A stretch of 64,000 bases of DNA from an uncultured Acinetobacter sp. (GTDB lineage: Bacteria > Pseudomonadota > Gammaproteobacteria > Pseudomonadales > Moraxellaceae). Positions 27,520 through 36,102 of this stretch are shown piece after piece. Below the pieces are notes generated by a model. It worked only from the letters and a program-made list of their open reading frames with translations. It made no database searches and was not told the DNA's origin. Within the stretch, counting starts at the first letter, position 1. Each line of letters begins with the position of its first letter. The stretch covers positions 186,001 to 250,000 of the forward strand of contig CAJYTY010000005.1 in the NCBI GenBank assembly GCA_913777945.1, written 5' to 3'. Position numbers and translations under genes: made by a program.

Positions 27520-27549
27520 AAAAAGCCAAGTGATACAACTTGGCTTTTT
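27520..27549 (-). terminator. Terminator after the DUF805 gene
   Basis: AAAAAGCCAAG-TGATACAA-CTTGGCTTTTT, downstream of the DUF805 gene on the minus strand. Confidence 0.9.
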
Positions 27550-27564
27550 AATGAAGTGAAATAT

Positions 27565-28104
27565 TTATTCTGTATAAGAATGTTGTTGTTCAAATTGCAG
27601 TTGCTGACTTTTCTGTATATAACTTTGGTACGCTGGAATAGCAGTCGCCGCGAGTATTAAAATACTAATTGGGAAGAGAATAATATAAATCCACGCTAAA
27701 ACTTTTTCCCATCCTTTTGTTATACGTGGTGAGCCATAATCATTTGAATTATCATCACCTTTTGCACAACTTAAATAAATAAAAAAGAATAAATTAAAAA
27801 GTGGTATTAGCATTAAAAGAGATAACCAACCTGTTTGATTTCTATCATGCAAACGGCGAATAGAGAAAATAAAGCTATAGTAGATGACAGCAATATAAAG
27901 AATAATAAAAAAACCAGCAAATATGTAAACGAGAGCACCTGTACCTGTTGAGGAGCTATAAAAACTAGGGATTAATATCGCAGCGATAATACCGACCAAT
28001 ACTAAAGACAAGCCAAGTAACATGTTCCATCCTAGATAGGATAGTCTGCCAAAACGCCCATTTGCACTCAAACCAGAATCATTTGCTTGAAAACTAGATG
28101 ACAT
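27565..28104 (-). CDS. DUF805 family inner-membrane protein
   Basis: A 179-residue protein with four hydrophobic helices and the DUF805 signatures NGRFGRLSYLGWNMLLG near the N-terminus and RRLHDRNQTGWLSLLMLIPLFNLFFFIYLSCAKG in the middle. The function of DUF805 proteins is not established. Single gene with its own terminator downstream. Confidence 0.9.
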   Translation of the reverse strand: MSSSFQANDSGLSANGRFGRLSYLGWNMLLGLSLVLVGIIAAILIPSFYSSSTGTGALVYIFAGFFIILYIAVIYYSFIFSIRRLHDRNQTGWLSLLMLIPLFNLFFFIYLSCAKGDDNSNDYGSPRITKGWEKVLAWIYIILFPISILILAATAIPAYQSYIQKSQQLQFEQQHSYTE

Positions 28105-28223
28105 ATTATTTTCCTGTAGTCACTGATTTTTAAAATTAATTTTGAAACAACGTGTTGTTTGATTTTTATTCAAAACATTTGCATGATATGCAAAAAATAA
28201 AGGTAAATAAATAGAAAATAAAA

Positions 28224-28258
28224 CTAAAAAAATAAAGCCAACTTAAAATTGGCTTTAT
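28224..28258 (-). terminator. Terminator after hisH
   Basis: TAAAGCCAA-CTTAAAA-TTGGCTTTA; the A-run at its left becomes the U-tract of the minus-strand hisBH transcript. Confidence 0.85.
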
Positions 28259-28285
28259 TATCAAAAACTAAAGTCGTGTGGATGA

Positions 28286-28903
28286 TCAAATATTCCATTC
28301 CACAAAGTTTTTTAATAGCTGTAAACCAGCGGTATGACTCTTCTCTGGATGGAATTGGGTCGCGAACAAATTGTCTTTGTGAATCGCCGTGCAAAAATTT
28401 ACGCCATAATCACAAGTTGCCGCAGTAATGGCAGCATCTTTTGGTTCTACATAGTAACTATGCACAAAATAGAAACGCGCATCTTGTTCAATGTTGTTCC
28501 ACATCGGATGGCTTGGATCAAGTTGATGGACTTGATTCCACCCCATGTGAGGTACTTTCAAGTTTGGAATTTCTGGAAAGTGTTTAACAACACCGTCAAA
28601 AATACCCAAGGCATCGACACCGCCATTTTCTTCTGAACTTTGCAGTAGTGCTTGCATGCCGACACAAATGGCTAATACAGGTTTGTTAAACGCGGCTTGA
28701 CGTACCACTTCATCGATCCCTGCTTCATGCATGCCTTGCATACAATCACGCATGGCACCTACACCAGGAAATACAATTTTATCTGCTTTAGCAATCAGTT
28801 TTGGATCATTGGTCACATCGACAGTTGCACCCACATGCTCTAAAGCTTTTGCTGCAGAGTGTAAATTACCCATACCATAATCAAGTAAAGCAATACGTGT
28901 CAT
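28286..28903 (-). CDS. hisH: Imidazole glycerol phosphate synthase glutaminase subunit HisH
   Basis: A 205-residue class I glutamine amidotransferase that feeds ammonia to HisF. The catalytic Cys is in [18 protein letters not shown], and the His-Glu pair in TQFHPEKS. The N-terminus [13 protein letters not shown] is typical. Its start overlaps the hisB stop by one base (TAATG), so it is translationally coupled to hisB. Its partner hisF lies about 6 kb away. Confidence 0.97.
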   Translation of the reverse strand: MTRIALLDYGMGNLHSAAKALEHVGATVDVTNDPKLIAKADKIVFPGVGAMRDCMQGMHEAGIDEVVRQAAFNKPVLAICVGMQALLQSSEENGGVDALGIFDGVVKHFPEIPNLKVPHMGWNQVHQLDPSHPMWNNIEQDARFYFVHSYYVEPKDAAITAATCDYGVNFCTAIHKDNLFATQFHPEKSHTAGLQLLKNFVEWNI

Positions 28904-29496
28904 TACAAGCTACCTTTGGTCGAAGCAATTGTATTTTCTGCACGTGGATCAATTTCACATGCCATACGCAATGCGCGAGCCAATGCCTTAAACACACTTT
29001 CGATCTGGTGATGGCTATTCTTACCCTTTAGATTATCAATATGCAGGGTCATTAACGCATGGTTGACAAAACCTTGGAAAAACTCAGAGAACAAATCGAC
29101 ATCAAACGTGCCGATACGAGCGCGAGTGAAAGGAATATCCATAAATAAACCCGGACGACCAGATAGATCAACAACAACACGAGAAAGTGCTTCATCAAGT
29201 GGTGCATAAAAATGACCATAACGACGTAAGCCTTTTTTATCACCTAAAGCTTGCGCAAAGGCTTGTCCCAAGGTGATTCCACAATCTTCAACAGTATGGT
29301 GATCATCAATTTCTAAGTCACCATCGCAATGAATATCGATATCAAATAAACCATGACGCTTGATTTGATCAATCATATGGTCTAAAAATGGAACTCCAGT
29401 GTTGAGTGTGCCTTGACCTGTACCATCGAGATTGAGACGAACTCGAATTTTGGTTTCGTTGGTATTTCTTACCACTTCACTGATACGTTGCGTCAT
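28903..29496 (-). CDS. hisB: Imidazoleglycerol-phosphate dehydratase HisB
   Basis: A 197-residue monofunctional dehydratase, without the phosphatase domain of E. coli HisB. The manganese-binding histidine motifs are all present: [25 protein letters not shown], and [22 protein letters not shown] 29496 has GAGGAA 7 bases upstream; the frame to 29511 is rejected. It is the first gene of the hisBH operon. Confidence 0.97.
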   Translation of the reverse strand: MTQRISEVVRNTNETKIRVRLNLDGTGQGTLNTGVPFLDHMIDQIKRHGLFDIDIHCDGDLEIDDHHTVEDCGITLGQAFAQALGDKKGLRRYGHFYAPLDEALSRVVVDLSGRPGLFMDIPFTRARIGTFDVDLFSEFFQGFVNHALMTLHIDNLKGKNSHHQIESVFKALARALRMACEIDPRAENTIASTKGSL

Positions 29497-29599
29497 GGAC
29501 ACGTTCCTCAAAAAACGTCAAAAATGATTGAATTAAAAACCAATATTTCGCTGTGACGAAAAAGTGACAGCATCATAGTTTGCTCAGGAGGGTTTATCA

Positions 29600-29977
29600 A
29601 TGCCTATTACCGTACATGCTTACAGTACACTAGATAATCTAGGAATTCGTACTCAGCTCGAGCGACTCTACGATACCAGCCCAGAGTTTGGTGATGGGCA
29701 AGATGCAATGGAGCAACTTGCGCAAAATCTACAGCAATATACCACAGTTTATACCGCTGAATTTAACACCAAAATTATAGGTGCAATTTGGGCAACAGGA
29801 CAAGGTGAAAGCCGTGTTTTAGAATATATTGTCGTACATCCGTCTAACCGCGGACGTGGAGTTGCAGAACGCCTAGTTGAAGAAGTTTGCCGTATGGAAG
29901 AAGAACAAGGGGTGAAGCAATTTGAACCAGGCTGCGGTGCAATTCACCGTTGTTTATCGCATTTGGGAAAAATCTAG
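29600..29977 (+). CDS. GNAT-like acetyltransferase, PanZ-family acetyl-CoA sensor
   Basis: A 125-residue protein with the GNAT acetyl-CoA site VVHPSNRGRGVAERLVEEV (RGRGVA). The length and the tail CGAIHRCLSHLGKI match the PanZ/PanM family, which in enterobacteria binds acetyl-CoA and promotes maturation of aspartate decarboxylase PanD. Whether it does so here is inference. A strong AGGAGGG ribosome-binding site precedes ATG 29600. Divergent from hisB. Confidence 0.75.
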   Translation: MPITVHAYSTLDNLGIRTQLERLYDTSPEFGDGQDAMEQLAQNLQQYTTVYTAEFNTKIIGAIWATGQGESRVLEYIVVHPSNRGRGVAERLVEEVCRMEEEQGVKQFEPGCGAIHRCLSHLGKI

Positions 29978-30046
29978 AATTAAAGTCTAATTGGTTTGCG
30001 ATTTGCAGTAAAATTAGACGTTTGATAGAAAAATCCACAAATTTGC

Positions 30047-30075
30047 TTGACGCACGTGGGTAAACATTGTTTAAT
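30047..30075 (+). promoter_or_regulatory. Sigma70 promoter of tRNA-Phe copy 1
   Basis: TTGACG and TTTAAT separated by 17 bp, ending 11 bp before the tRNA. Confidence 0.75.
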
Positions 30076-30086
30076 ACGCCCACTTT

Positions 30087-30162
30087 GGCGCGATAGCTCA
30101 GTCGGTAGAGCAACGGATTGAAAATCCGTGTGTCCCCAGTTCGATCCTGGGTCCCGCCACCA
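30087..30162 (+). tRNA. tRNA-Phe (anticodon GAA), copy 1
   Basis: A 76-nt cloverleaf with encoded CCA. The anticodon loop TTGAAAA gives GAA. The acceptor stem GGCGCGA/TCCCGCC has a C5-C68 mismatch, seen in both copies. Confidence 0.97.
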
Positions 30163-30176
30163 TAATTTGTATTTTC

Positions 30177-30205
30177 AATCCCCGATCCCATCGGGGATTT
30201 TTTTT
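30177..30205 (+). terminator. Terminator after tRNA-Phe copy 1
   Basis: AATCCCCGAT-CCC-ATCGGGGATT followed by eight T. Confidence 0.9.
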
Positions 30206-30261
30206 ACCCAAAATTAATTGCGTGAAAAATGGGCAATCAAATCAAAAGCTCATGATAATTA

Positions 30262-30290
30262 TTGACTATTGAGCTGAGATACGGCTTAAT
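30262..30290 (+). promoter_or_regulatory. Sigma70 promoter of tRNA-Phe copy 2
   Basis: TTGACT and CTTAAT separated by 17 bp, ending 10 bp before the second tRNA. The tRNA therefore has its own promoter despite the tandem layout. Confidence 0.7.
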
Positions 30291-30300
30291 ACACCCCATT

Positions 30301-30376
30301 GGCGCGATAGCTCAGTCGGTAGAGCAACGGATTGAAAATCCGTGTGTCCCCAGTTCGATCCTGGGTCCCGCCACCA
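30301..30376 (+). tRNA. tRNA-Phe (anticodon GAA), copy 2
   Basis: Identical in sequence to the copy at 30087-30162, including the C5-C68 acceptor mismatch and encoded CCA. Confidence 0.97.
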
Positions 30377-30381
30377 TATTC

Positions 30382-30414
30382 AAAAAGCCCTAAACTCAAG
30401 TTTAGGGCTTTTTT
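30382..30414 (+). terminator. Terminator after tRNA-Phe copy 2
   Basis: AAAAAGCCCTAAA-CTCAAG-TTTAGGGCTTTTTT. Confidence 0.9.
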
Positions 30415-30556
30415 ATGCATGAAGCAAAATGGGATGTGTTTTGATCAAAAAATCTGTTTATGAATAAAAAGAATATGCTTCTCAAATTAACTTAGTTATC
30501 TGAATAAAAGAAAAACAATATGCTTATACATATATTATTTTTACTGAAGATAAGTT

Positions 30557-31816
30557 ATGCAAAAGTTGCTTGGGTTTACACTTCCTACATTATTTTTATC
30601 TGCTTTATCGTCATCAGCATTCGCGACAACAGGTTATTTTATGCATGGCTATGGGGTTAAAGCTCAAGGAGCTGCTGGAGCTTCTATTGCGGCATTTAAT
30701 GATGCTCTGACGATTGCGAATAATCCTTCTGGATTGGCTTGGTTAGACAGTCGTGTCGATATTGGCACGACTATATTTAACCCTAAGCGTTCTGCTGAAA
30801 TTGAGGGGAATTTGGCAGGTGCCAACGGTCAATACAGTGGCAATGGGCGTGAATATTTTGTTCTACCTGAATTTGCGGTAAATAAGAAAGTAAATGATAC
30901 GGTTGCTTTGGGTTTAGCGATTTATGGTAACGGCGGTATGAATACCTCCTACAAGAAAAATCCGTATGCAGCTTTTGGGAATACAGGTGAAGCAGGGGTG
31001 GATTTAGCGCAGATTTTTATTTCTCCATCTGTGGCTTGGCGTTATAGCGAAAATCAATCCATCGGTGTTGCGACCAACATTCTCTATCAACGATTTGAAG
31101 CTAAAGGAATTTCAGGTTTTGCACCATTTTCTGTTGATGGGCAAAAACTGAGTAATAATGGTAAGGACTCTGCTACAGGCATAGGTGTTAAAGTCGGCTG
31201 GAGTGCCAAGCTAAATGATGTCGTAACTGTTGGTGCAAATTATTCTTCAAAAATTAAATCGGACAAATTTGATCAATATCGCGGTTTATTTGCACAAGCT
31301 GGAGGTTTTGATGTGCCGGAGAGCTATGGCGTAGGGGCAGCTTTTCAATTGACGCCTGCATTAACTGTATTAACCGATATAGCGCGTATTAATTATTCGG
31401 ATGTAGATTCAGTTGGAAATCCTTTTAGCCTAGCTTCGGTGATGGCGGGGAATGGTTTCGGTTCAGAAAAAGGTCAGGGTTTTGGTTGGAAAGATATCAA
31501 CATTTACAAGATTGGTGCGGCATATCAAGTCAATCCACGAGTGACGATAAGAGCTGGATATAGCCATAATGATCAGCCAATTCCCCAAGATCAAACGTTC
31601 TTGAATATTCTTGCACCTGGTGTAATTCAAGATCATCTCAGCGTGGGGGCGACGTGGAATATTGATCGTGCACAGGAGCTTAGTGTTACATATACCTATG
31701 GTTTGAAAGAAACCGTAAAAGGAAGTCAATCTATTCCTTTGAACTTTGGAGGTGGTGAAGCTAACCTTGAAATGGATCAGCATATTTTAGGTGTTTCATA
31801 TGGTCTGAAATTCTGA
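30557..31816 (+). CDS. OmpP1/FadL family outer-membrane transporter
   Basis: A 419-residue outer-membrane beta-barrel that takes up long-chain fatty acids or other hydrophobic compounds. A signal peptide (KLLGFTLPTLFLSALSSSAFA) is followed by the mature start TTGYFMHGYGVKAQGAAGASIAAFNDALTIANNPSGLAWL, the family's N-terminal hatch signature. The C-terminus HILGVSYGLKF ends in an aromatic residue as outer-membrane proteins do. The gene has its own terminator. It is a FadL family member, but the substrate cannot be read from sequence. Confidence 0.92.
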   Translation: MQKLLGFTLPTLFLSALSSSAFATTGYFMHGYGVKAQGAAGASIAAFNDALTIANNPSGLAWLDSRVDIGTTIFNPKRSAEIEGNLAGANGQYSGNGREYFVLPEFAVNKKVNDTVALGLAIYGNGGMNTSYKKNPYAAFGNTGEAGVDLAQIFISPSVAWRYSENQSIGVATNILYQRFEAKGISGFAPFSVDGQKLSNNGKDSATGIGVKVGWSAKLNDVVTVGANYSSKIKSDKFDQYRGLFAQAGGFDVPESYGVGAAFQLTPALTVLTDIARINYSDVDSVGNPFSLASVMAGNGFGSEKGQGFGWKDINIYKIGAAYQVNPRVTIRAGYSHNDQPIPQDQTFLNILAPGVIQDHLSVGATWNIDRAQELSVTYTYGLKETVKGSQSIPLNFGGGEANLEMDQHILGVSYGLKF

Positions 31817-31823
31817 TCAAAAC

Positions 31824-31858
31824 GAAAAAGGCTGGATCAAATAGATTCAGCCTTTTTC
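31824..31858. terminator. Bidirectional terminator after the FadL gene
   Basis: GAAAAAGGCTG and CAGCCTTTTTC are exact reverse complements around a 13-nt loop; it lies between converging genes. Confidence 0.9.
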
Positions 31859-31876
31859 AAGATGTGAAGCAAAAGA

Positions 31877-33391
31877 TTAAGCTGTTTTTGCTAATTTTTC
31901 GTTTGCTAACATATGACCTGTTTCTTCAAAGTTAGCATGCCATGACAGTGCTTCACGAAGAATATGAGGTGTATGGCCACCGCGCTCGCAGGCACGATCA
32001 AAATAGTCATTTAAGGCAGCTTGATAAAGTGGGTGTACACAGTTGTCAATAATCACACGTGCACGCTCACGAGGTGCTAAGCCACGTAAATCTGCTAAAC
32101 CAACTTCAGTTACTAGAATGTCAACATCATGCTCATTGTGATCAACGTGGCTTACCATTGGTACGATTGATGAAATATCACCGCCTTTTGCGATTGACTT
32201 AGTAACAAAGATAGCAAGGTGAGCATTACGCGCAAAATCACCTGAACCGCCGATACCATTCATCATTTTTGTACCGCAAACATGCGTAGAATTCACGTTG
32301 CCGTAAATATCGAATTCGAGTGCTGTATTAATCCCAATAATACCCAAACGACGTACGATTTCAGGGTGGTTAGAAATTTCTTGTGGGCGTAATACTAATT
32401 TATCTTTGTAGTGTTCAAGATTGCCAAATACGCGCTCACCACATTGTGCAGATAGTGTAATTGAACTGCCAGAAGCAAATTTCATTTTGCCAGCATCAAT
32501 CAATTCAAAAGTACAGTCTTGTAATACTTCAGAATACATGACCAAATCTTCAAAGTTAGAATCTTTAAGACCAGTCAAAACTGCATTTGCAATTGAGCCA
32601 ATACCTGCCTGTAAAGGACCTAGGTTTTTCGCTAATCGACCTGCTGCAACTTCTTTTTCAAAGAAAGCGATGAGGTGATTTGCAATCCCTTGAGTTTCAT
32701 CGTCAGGTGCAGTCACAGTTGATGGTGAGTCGGCCGTATTATTAAAAACGATGCCTACGATTTTTGCTGGGTCAATTTGGATTGCAGTTGAACCAATACG
32801 ATCATCGACTTGAGTTAATGGAAGTGGGGTACGTGTTGGACGATATGTTGGAATATAAATATCGTGTAAGCCCTCAAAGTTTTCGCTCAATGAGGTATTA
32901 ATTTCAACGATCACTTTTTCAGCAAAAATTGCGAAACTTGCAGAGTTGCCTACAGAGGTTGTCGGTACGATATGACCATCTTCTGTAATCGCAACAGCTT
33001 CAATCACAGCAATATCTGGACGTTTAAGCTGTTGATTACGCATTTGCTCAACAGTTTCAGACAAATGTTGGTCGATAAACATTACCTCACCATTATTAAT
33101 GGCGCGACGTAAAGTATTGTCAACTTGGAATGGCATACGACGAGCAAGTACACCTGCTTCTGTCAATTGTTTGTCTAAGTCATTCCCTAGGCTTGCACCT
33201 GTAATTAATGTGATTTTTAACGGATTTTTTTTAGCTTGTTCGACCAATGCTTGTGGCACAGCTTTAGCTTCTCCAGCACGAGTAAAACCACTCATACCAA
33301 CCGTCATATCATTTTTAATAAAGCGAGCAGCCTGTTCAGCGCTCATCACTTTGTCATGTAGGGTAGCAAGGCGAATACGACTTAAAGACAT
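31877..33391 (-). CDS. Acetyl-CoA hydrolase/succinyl-CoA:acetate CoA-transferase family protein
   Basis: A 504-residue enzyme of the Cat1/Ach1/AarC family. The N-terminal GMSGFTRAGEAKAVPQAL is typical, and the catalytic glutamate lies in GINTALEFDIYGNVNSTHVCGTKMMNGIGGSGDFARNA. Members move CoA between succinate or propionate and acetate. In this context it probably links acetate and the TCA cycle. It is a single gene, with GAGAATGG upstream of ATG 33391 as ribosome-binding site. Confidence 0.92.
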   Translation of the reverse strand: MSLSRIRLATLHDKVMSAEQAARFIKNDMTVGMSGFTRAGEAKAVPQALVEQAKKNPLKITLITGASLGNDLDKQLTEAGVLARRMPFQVDNTLRRAINNGEVMFIDQHLSETVEQMRNQQLKRPDIAVIEAVAITEDGHIVPTTSVGNSASFAIFAEKVIVEINTSLSENFEGLHDIYIPTYRPTRTPLPLTQVDDRIGSTAIQIDPAKIVGIVFNNTADSPSTVTAPDDETQGIANHLIAFFEKEVAAGRLAKNLGPLQAGIGSIANAVLTGLKDSNFEDLVMYSEVLQDCTFELIDAGKMKFASGSSITLSAQCGERVFGNLEHYKDKLVLRPQEISNHPEIVRRLGIIGINTALEFDIYGNVNSTHVCGTKMMNGIGGSGDFARNAHLAIFVTKSIAKGGDISSIVPMVSHVDHNEHDVDILVTEVGLADLRGLAPRERARVIIDNCVHPLYQAALNDYFDRACERGGHTPHILREALSWHANFEETGHMLANEKLAKTA

Positions 33392-33538
33392 GATCCATTC
33401 TCAATATACTTCTTAGTTAGATATGGATTTTAGCGTTAAAACTTGAAAAGGGAATTGGACTACGGCTAAGGTCTAATATGTGAAATGCGTGATACTTTTT
33501 CAGAGATAAAAAGAGTTATTTTTCCATCACGAATTGTT

Positions 33539-35002
33539 CTAAAAGTGTCCAGTTATGGTCTGTTTAATTTTATCAATCGCATTCGTTTGAGATTCTTCAA
33601 GATTTTCATGGTTGAGTGGAAGTGAAATCACCACTTCTAAACCACCTTGCTCACGATTGCGAATGCTAATTTGTCCCTGATGAATGTCAACAATACGTTT
33701 TACAATGGCTAAGCCGAGGCCACTTCCTTGAATCGTACGTGCTGAATTACCACGAACAAAGGGTTGCATGAGTTCTTCAACTTGATCGGGTGGAATACCT
33801 TCACCATGATCAGCGACGGTAATCAGAATATGATCATCAACATGGCTGGCAGAAAGTTCAATTGGTTCTGCTCCATAACGTTTGGCATTGTTGACTAAAT
33901 TCGCAATCAAACGTTTTAAGGAGAGACTTCGGGCAGAAATGATTGGTAGCTCTTGTGCTTCAAAACGAATATCTAAGGGCTTAAATTGTACAGCGACTTC
34001 TTGAAGCAATGTATTGATATTGGTTTGTGATAGTTCTTCATCAGATCCATCTCGCATATACGAAATAAATTGATTCAGGATCGCATCCATATCATCTACA
34101 TCGTAAATTAGACCTTCGCGGAAAAACTCATCTGGGAGCATTTCTGCGGTCAGGCGAATACGCGTCAGTGGCGTACGTAAATCATGTGAAATCCCTGCTA
34201 GCATGATTTGTCGATCGCGTTCAGTTTGCTCAAGCGTATATACCATATGGTTGAATGCTTGGTTTACTTGACGTATTTCGAGTGGCCCATGATTGGTATC
34301 GAGATAAGGTGCTTTACCAGTTTTACTATAATTGTTGGCAGCATTCTGTAATCGACGTAATGGTCGATTCATTTGTCGGACTAGAATTAAAATAATAATT
34401 GAAGAAATAATTGGAACACCAAATAACCATGCTGCAATCAGTTCCACGCTGTAGTTAGTATACGTTTTTAATGGTTCACGCACCCAGTTGCCATGCATTT
34501 CAGGCGTTTGAATCCAAATACGTGGAATCGGTTTGAATTTAAAATATACAGTAACGTTATCAGCGTTATCGACTCCTAGCTCTTTCGCAAGTTTGGTTTC
34601 GATTTGGTTGGTAAATAACTCGGCTAAGAATTTATCTTCGATTTTTGGAAATTCTTTGGGGTCAGTGATGTATTCAATACCAATACGGTTTTTAAGCCAT
34701 GTATCGACATCAACTTCTGTATCGCGATGTAAAATACGGATATCTGGATTATTGACTAATTCAAGCTCAATGGCGAGATAACGTGCATGTTGTTGTAATT
34801 CTGGTAAATATAACGTTCGCCAAAAGAACCACAAGGACATAAACAAGCTAAAAACGACTGTGAACAATACCAAGATCGTGGTACGCATGGCCGCAGAACG
34901 TGGTTTAATTTTATCTAAAAAACGTTCCCATTTTGTTCGCGGTCTTTCTGAATAGGTCGCGAAGTCTGTAAATGCTTGTGGATCAATTGGTTCAAGTTTC
35001 AA
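33539..35002 (-). CDS. envZ: EnvZ-like sensor histidine kinase
   Basis: A 487-residue membrane sensor. There are two transmembrane segments (about 40-62 and 190-212) around a periplasmic domain, then HAMP, the H-box GISHDLRTPLTRIRL, the N-box LIANLVNNAKRYG, and the G-boxes DHGEGIPP and GSGLGLAIVKRI. I chose TTG 35002 because it gives the sequence KLEPIDPQAF after an AGGA ribosome-binding site and leaves a 17-bp gap to ompR; the frame's earlier start overlaps ompR. It phosphorylates the adjacent OmpR, probably in response to envelope or osmotic signals. Confidence 0.93.
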   Translation of the reverse strand: MKLEPIDPQAFTDFATYSERPRTKWERFLDKIKPRSAAMRTTILVLFTVVFSLFMSLWFFWRTLYLPELQQHARYLAIELELVNNPDIRILHRDTEVDVDTWLKNRIGIEYITDPKEFPKIEDKFLAELFTNQIETKLAKELGVDNADNVTVYFKFKPIPRIWIQTPEMHGNWVREPLKTYTNYSVELIAAWLFGVPIISSIIILILVRQMNRPLRRLQNAANNYSKTGKAPYLDTNHGPLEIRQVNQAFNHMVYTLEQTERDRQIMLAGISHDLRTPLTRIRLTAEMLPDEFFREGLIYDVDDMDAILNQFISYMRDGSDEELSQTNINTLLQEVAVQFKPLDIRFEAQELPIISARSLSLKRLIANLVNNAKRYGAEPIELSASHVDDHILITVADHGEGIPPDQVEELMQPFVRGNSARTIQGSGLGLAIVKRIVDIHQGQISIRNREQGGLEVVISLPLNHENLEESQTNAIDKIKQTITGHF

Positions 35003-35019
35003 CGATGAATTTCCTAAGC

Positions 35020-35784
35020 TTACTCTGCACCATCTGGAACAAATACGTAACCTACACCCCAAACCGTTTGAATATAACGGGCACGCGCAGGATTATCTTC
35101 GATTAAGCGACGTAGGCGAGAGACTTGGACATCAATCGAGCGCTCCATAGCACCCCATTCACGACCACGTGCCAAATTCATCAATTTATCACGAGTTAAA
35201 GGTTCGCGAGGATGTTGAACCAAAGCTTTTAATACTGCAAATTCACCTGTCGTTAACGTGACCACCTGACCTTCACGCGTTAAAGTGCGGGTAGAAAGGT
35301 CGAGCGACCATGGACCAAAACTTACGACTTCAACTTGTTGACTTGGTGCACCTGGTACTTCACGGACTTGGCGACGTAAAACGGCACGGATTCGTGCTAA
35401 TAGCTCATTTGGGTTGAATGGTTTTGGTAAATAATCATCTGCACCCGCTTCAAGACCCGCAATACGGTCAGAATCACTACCACGTGCAGTGAGCATAATA
35501 ATCGGTGTGTCGATATTAGATTGACGTAAACGACGGCAAATACTTAAACCATCCTCAACAGGCAACATAAAATCTAAAACGATAAGCGAAAATAATTCAC
35601 GTTGTAGTAAACGATCCATTTGCGTTGCATCATGGGCTGTTTTTACCACAAAGCCTTTATCTTCTAAAAAGCGTTGTAATAGGGTACGCAGACGCACATC
35701 ATCATCGACCACTAAAATGCGTTCGACGCGATCTGTCTCATGATGTACGGTTTCCGTCGATTCGGCAGGTACAACTAAACTCAT
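35020..35784 (-). CDS. ompR: OmpR-type response regulator
   Basis: A 254-residue regulator. The receiver domain has the acidic pair VDDD, the phosphorylated Asp in LIVLDFMLPVEDG, and Lys in YLPKPFNPNELLARI. The C-terminal winged helix is of OmpR/PhoB type (LTTGEFAVLKALVQHPREPLTRDKLMNLARGREW...SIDVQVSRLRRLIEDNP...IQTVWGVGYVF). An AAGGAG ribosome-binding site precedes ATG 35784. It is the first gene of the ompR-envZ operon. Confidence 0.95.
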   Translation of the reverse strand: MSLVVPAESTETVHHETDRVERILVVDDDVRLRTLLQRFLEDKGFVVKTAHDATQMDRLLQRELFSLIVLDFMLPVEDGLSICRRLRQSNIDTPIIMLTARGSDSDRIAGLEAGADDYLPKPFNPNELLARIRAVLRRQVREVPGAPSQQVEVVSFGPWSLDLSTRTLTREGQVVTLTTGEFAVLKALVQHPREPLTRDKLMNLARGREWGAMERSIDVQVSRLRRLIEDNPARARYIQTVWGVGYVFVPDGAE

Positions 35785-36102
35785 GATGTGCTCCTTTATC
35801 GTTTATTGTCATCGTCTTTATGCAATGCTAGGGAGTATACGATTCATTGCACAGTTTTGGCTATGTTATAAAGCAACAAATATTGCCAATAAAATCAAGA
35901 GATAGATACCAAATGTATACAGGTAAAATTATGACAATCGGTCTATTTTTCAATATTTAGGCGAAAAATTCTTAGTATTTTATAAGTATTTAGCAATTAG
36001 CATAATCTACTCTAAAAATATTCAAAAAAACAATAGTGGATTTTATAGTCACGGACTTTATAATCAGTGCTTTTAGACTTAACCCTTGTGGAATCAATCA
36101 CG
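35785..36102. other. 318-bp divergent region between ompR and tex
   Basis: AT-rich and without open frames of note. It must hold the promoters of both genes; TATAAG/TATAAA-like boxes occur (for example around 35870 and 35980), but I could not settle a -35/-10 pair. No repeat or hairpin stands out. Confidence 0.5.

Noticed and set aside
27470..27538. Upstream start for the 3'-5' exonuclease gene
   Set aside because: The codons lie inside the terminator hairpin of the preceding gene.
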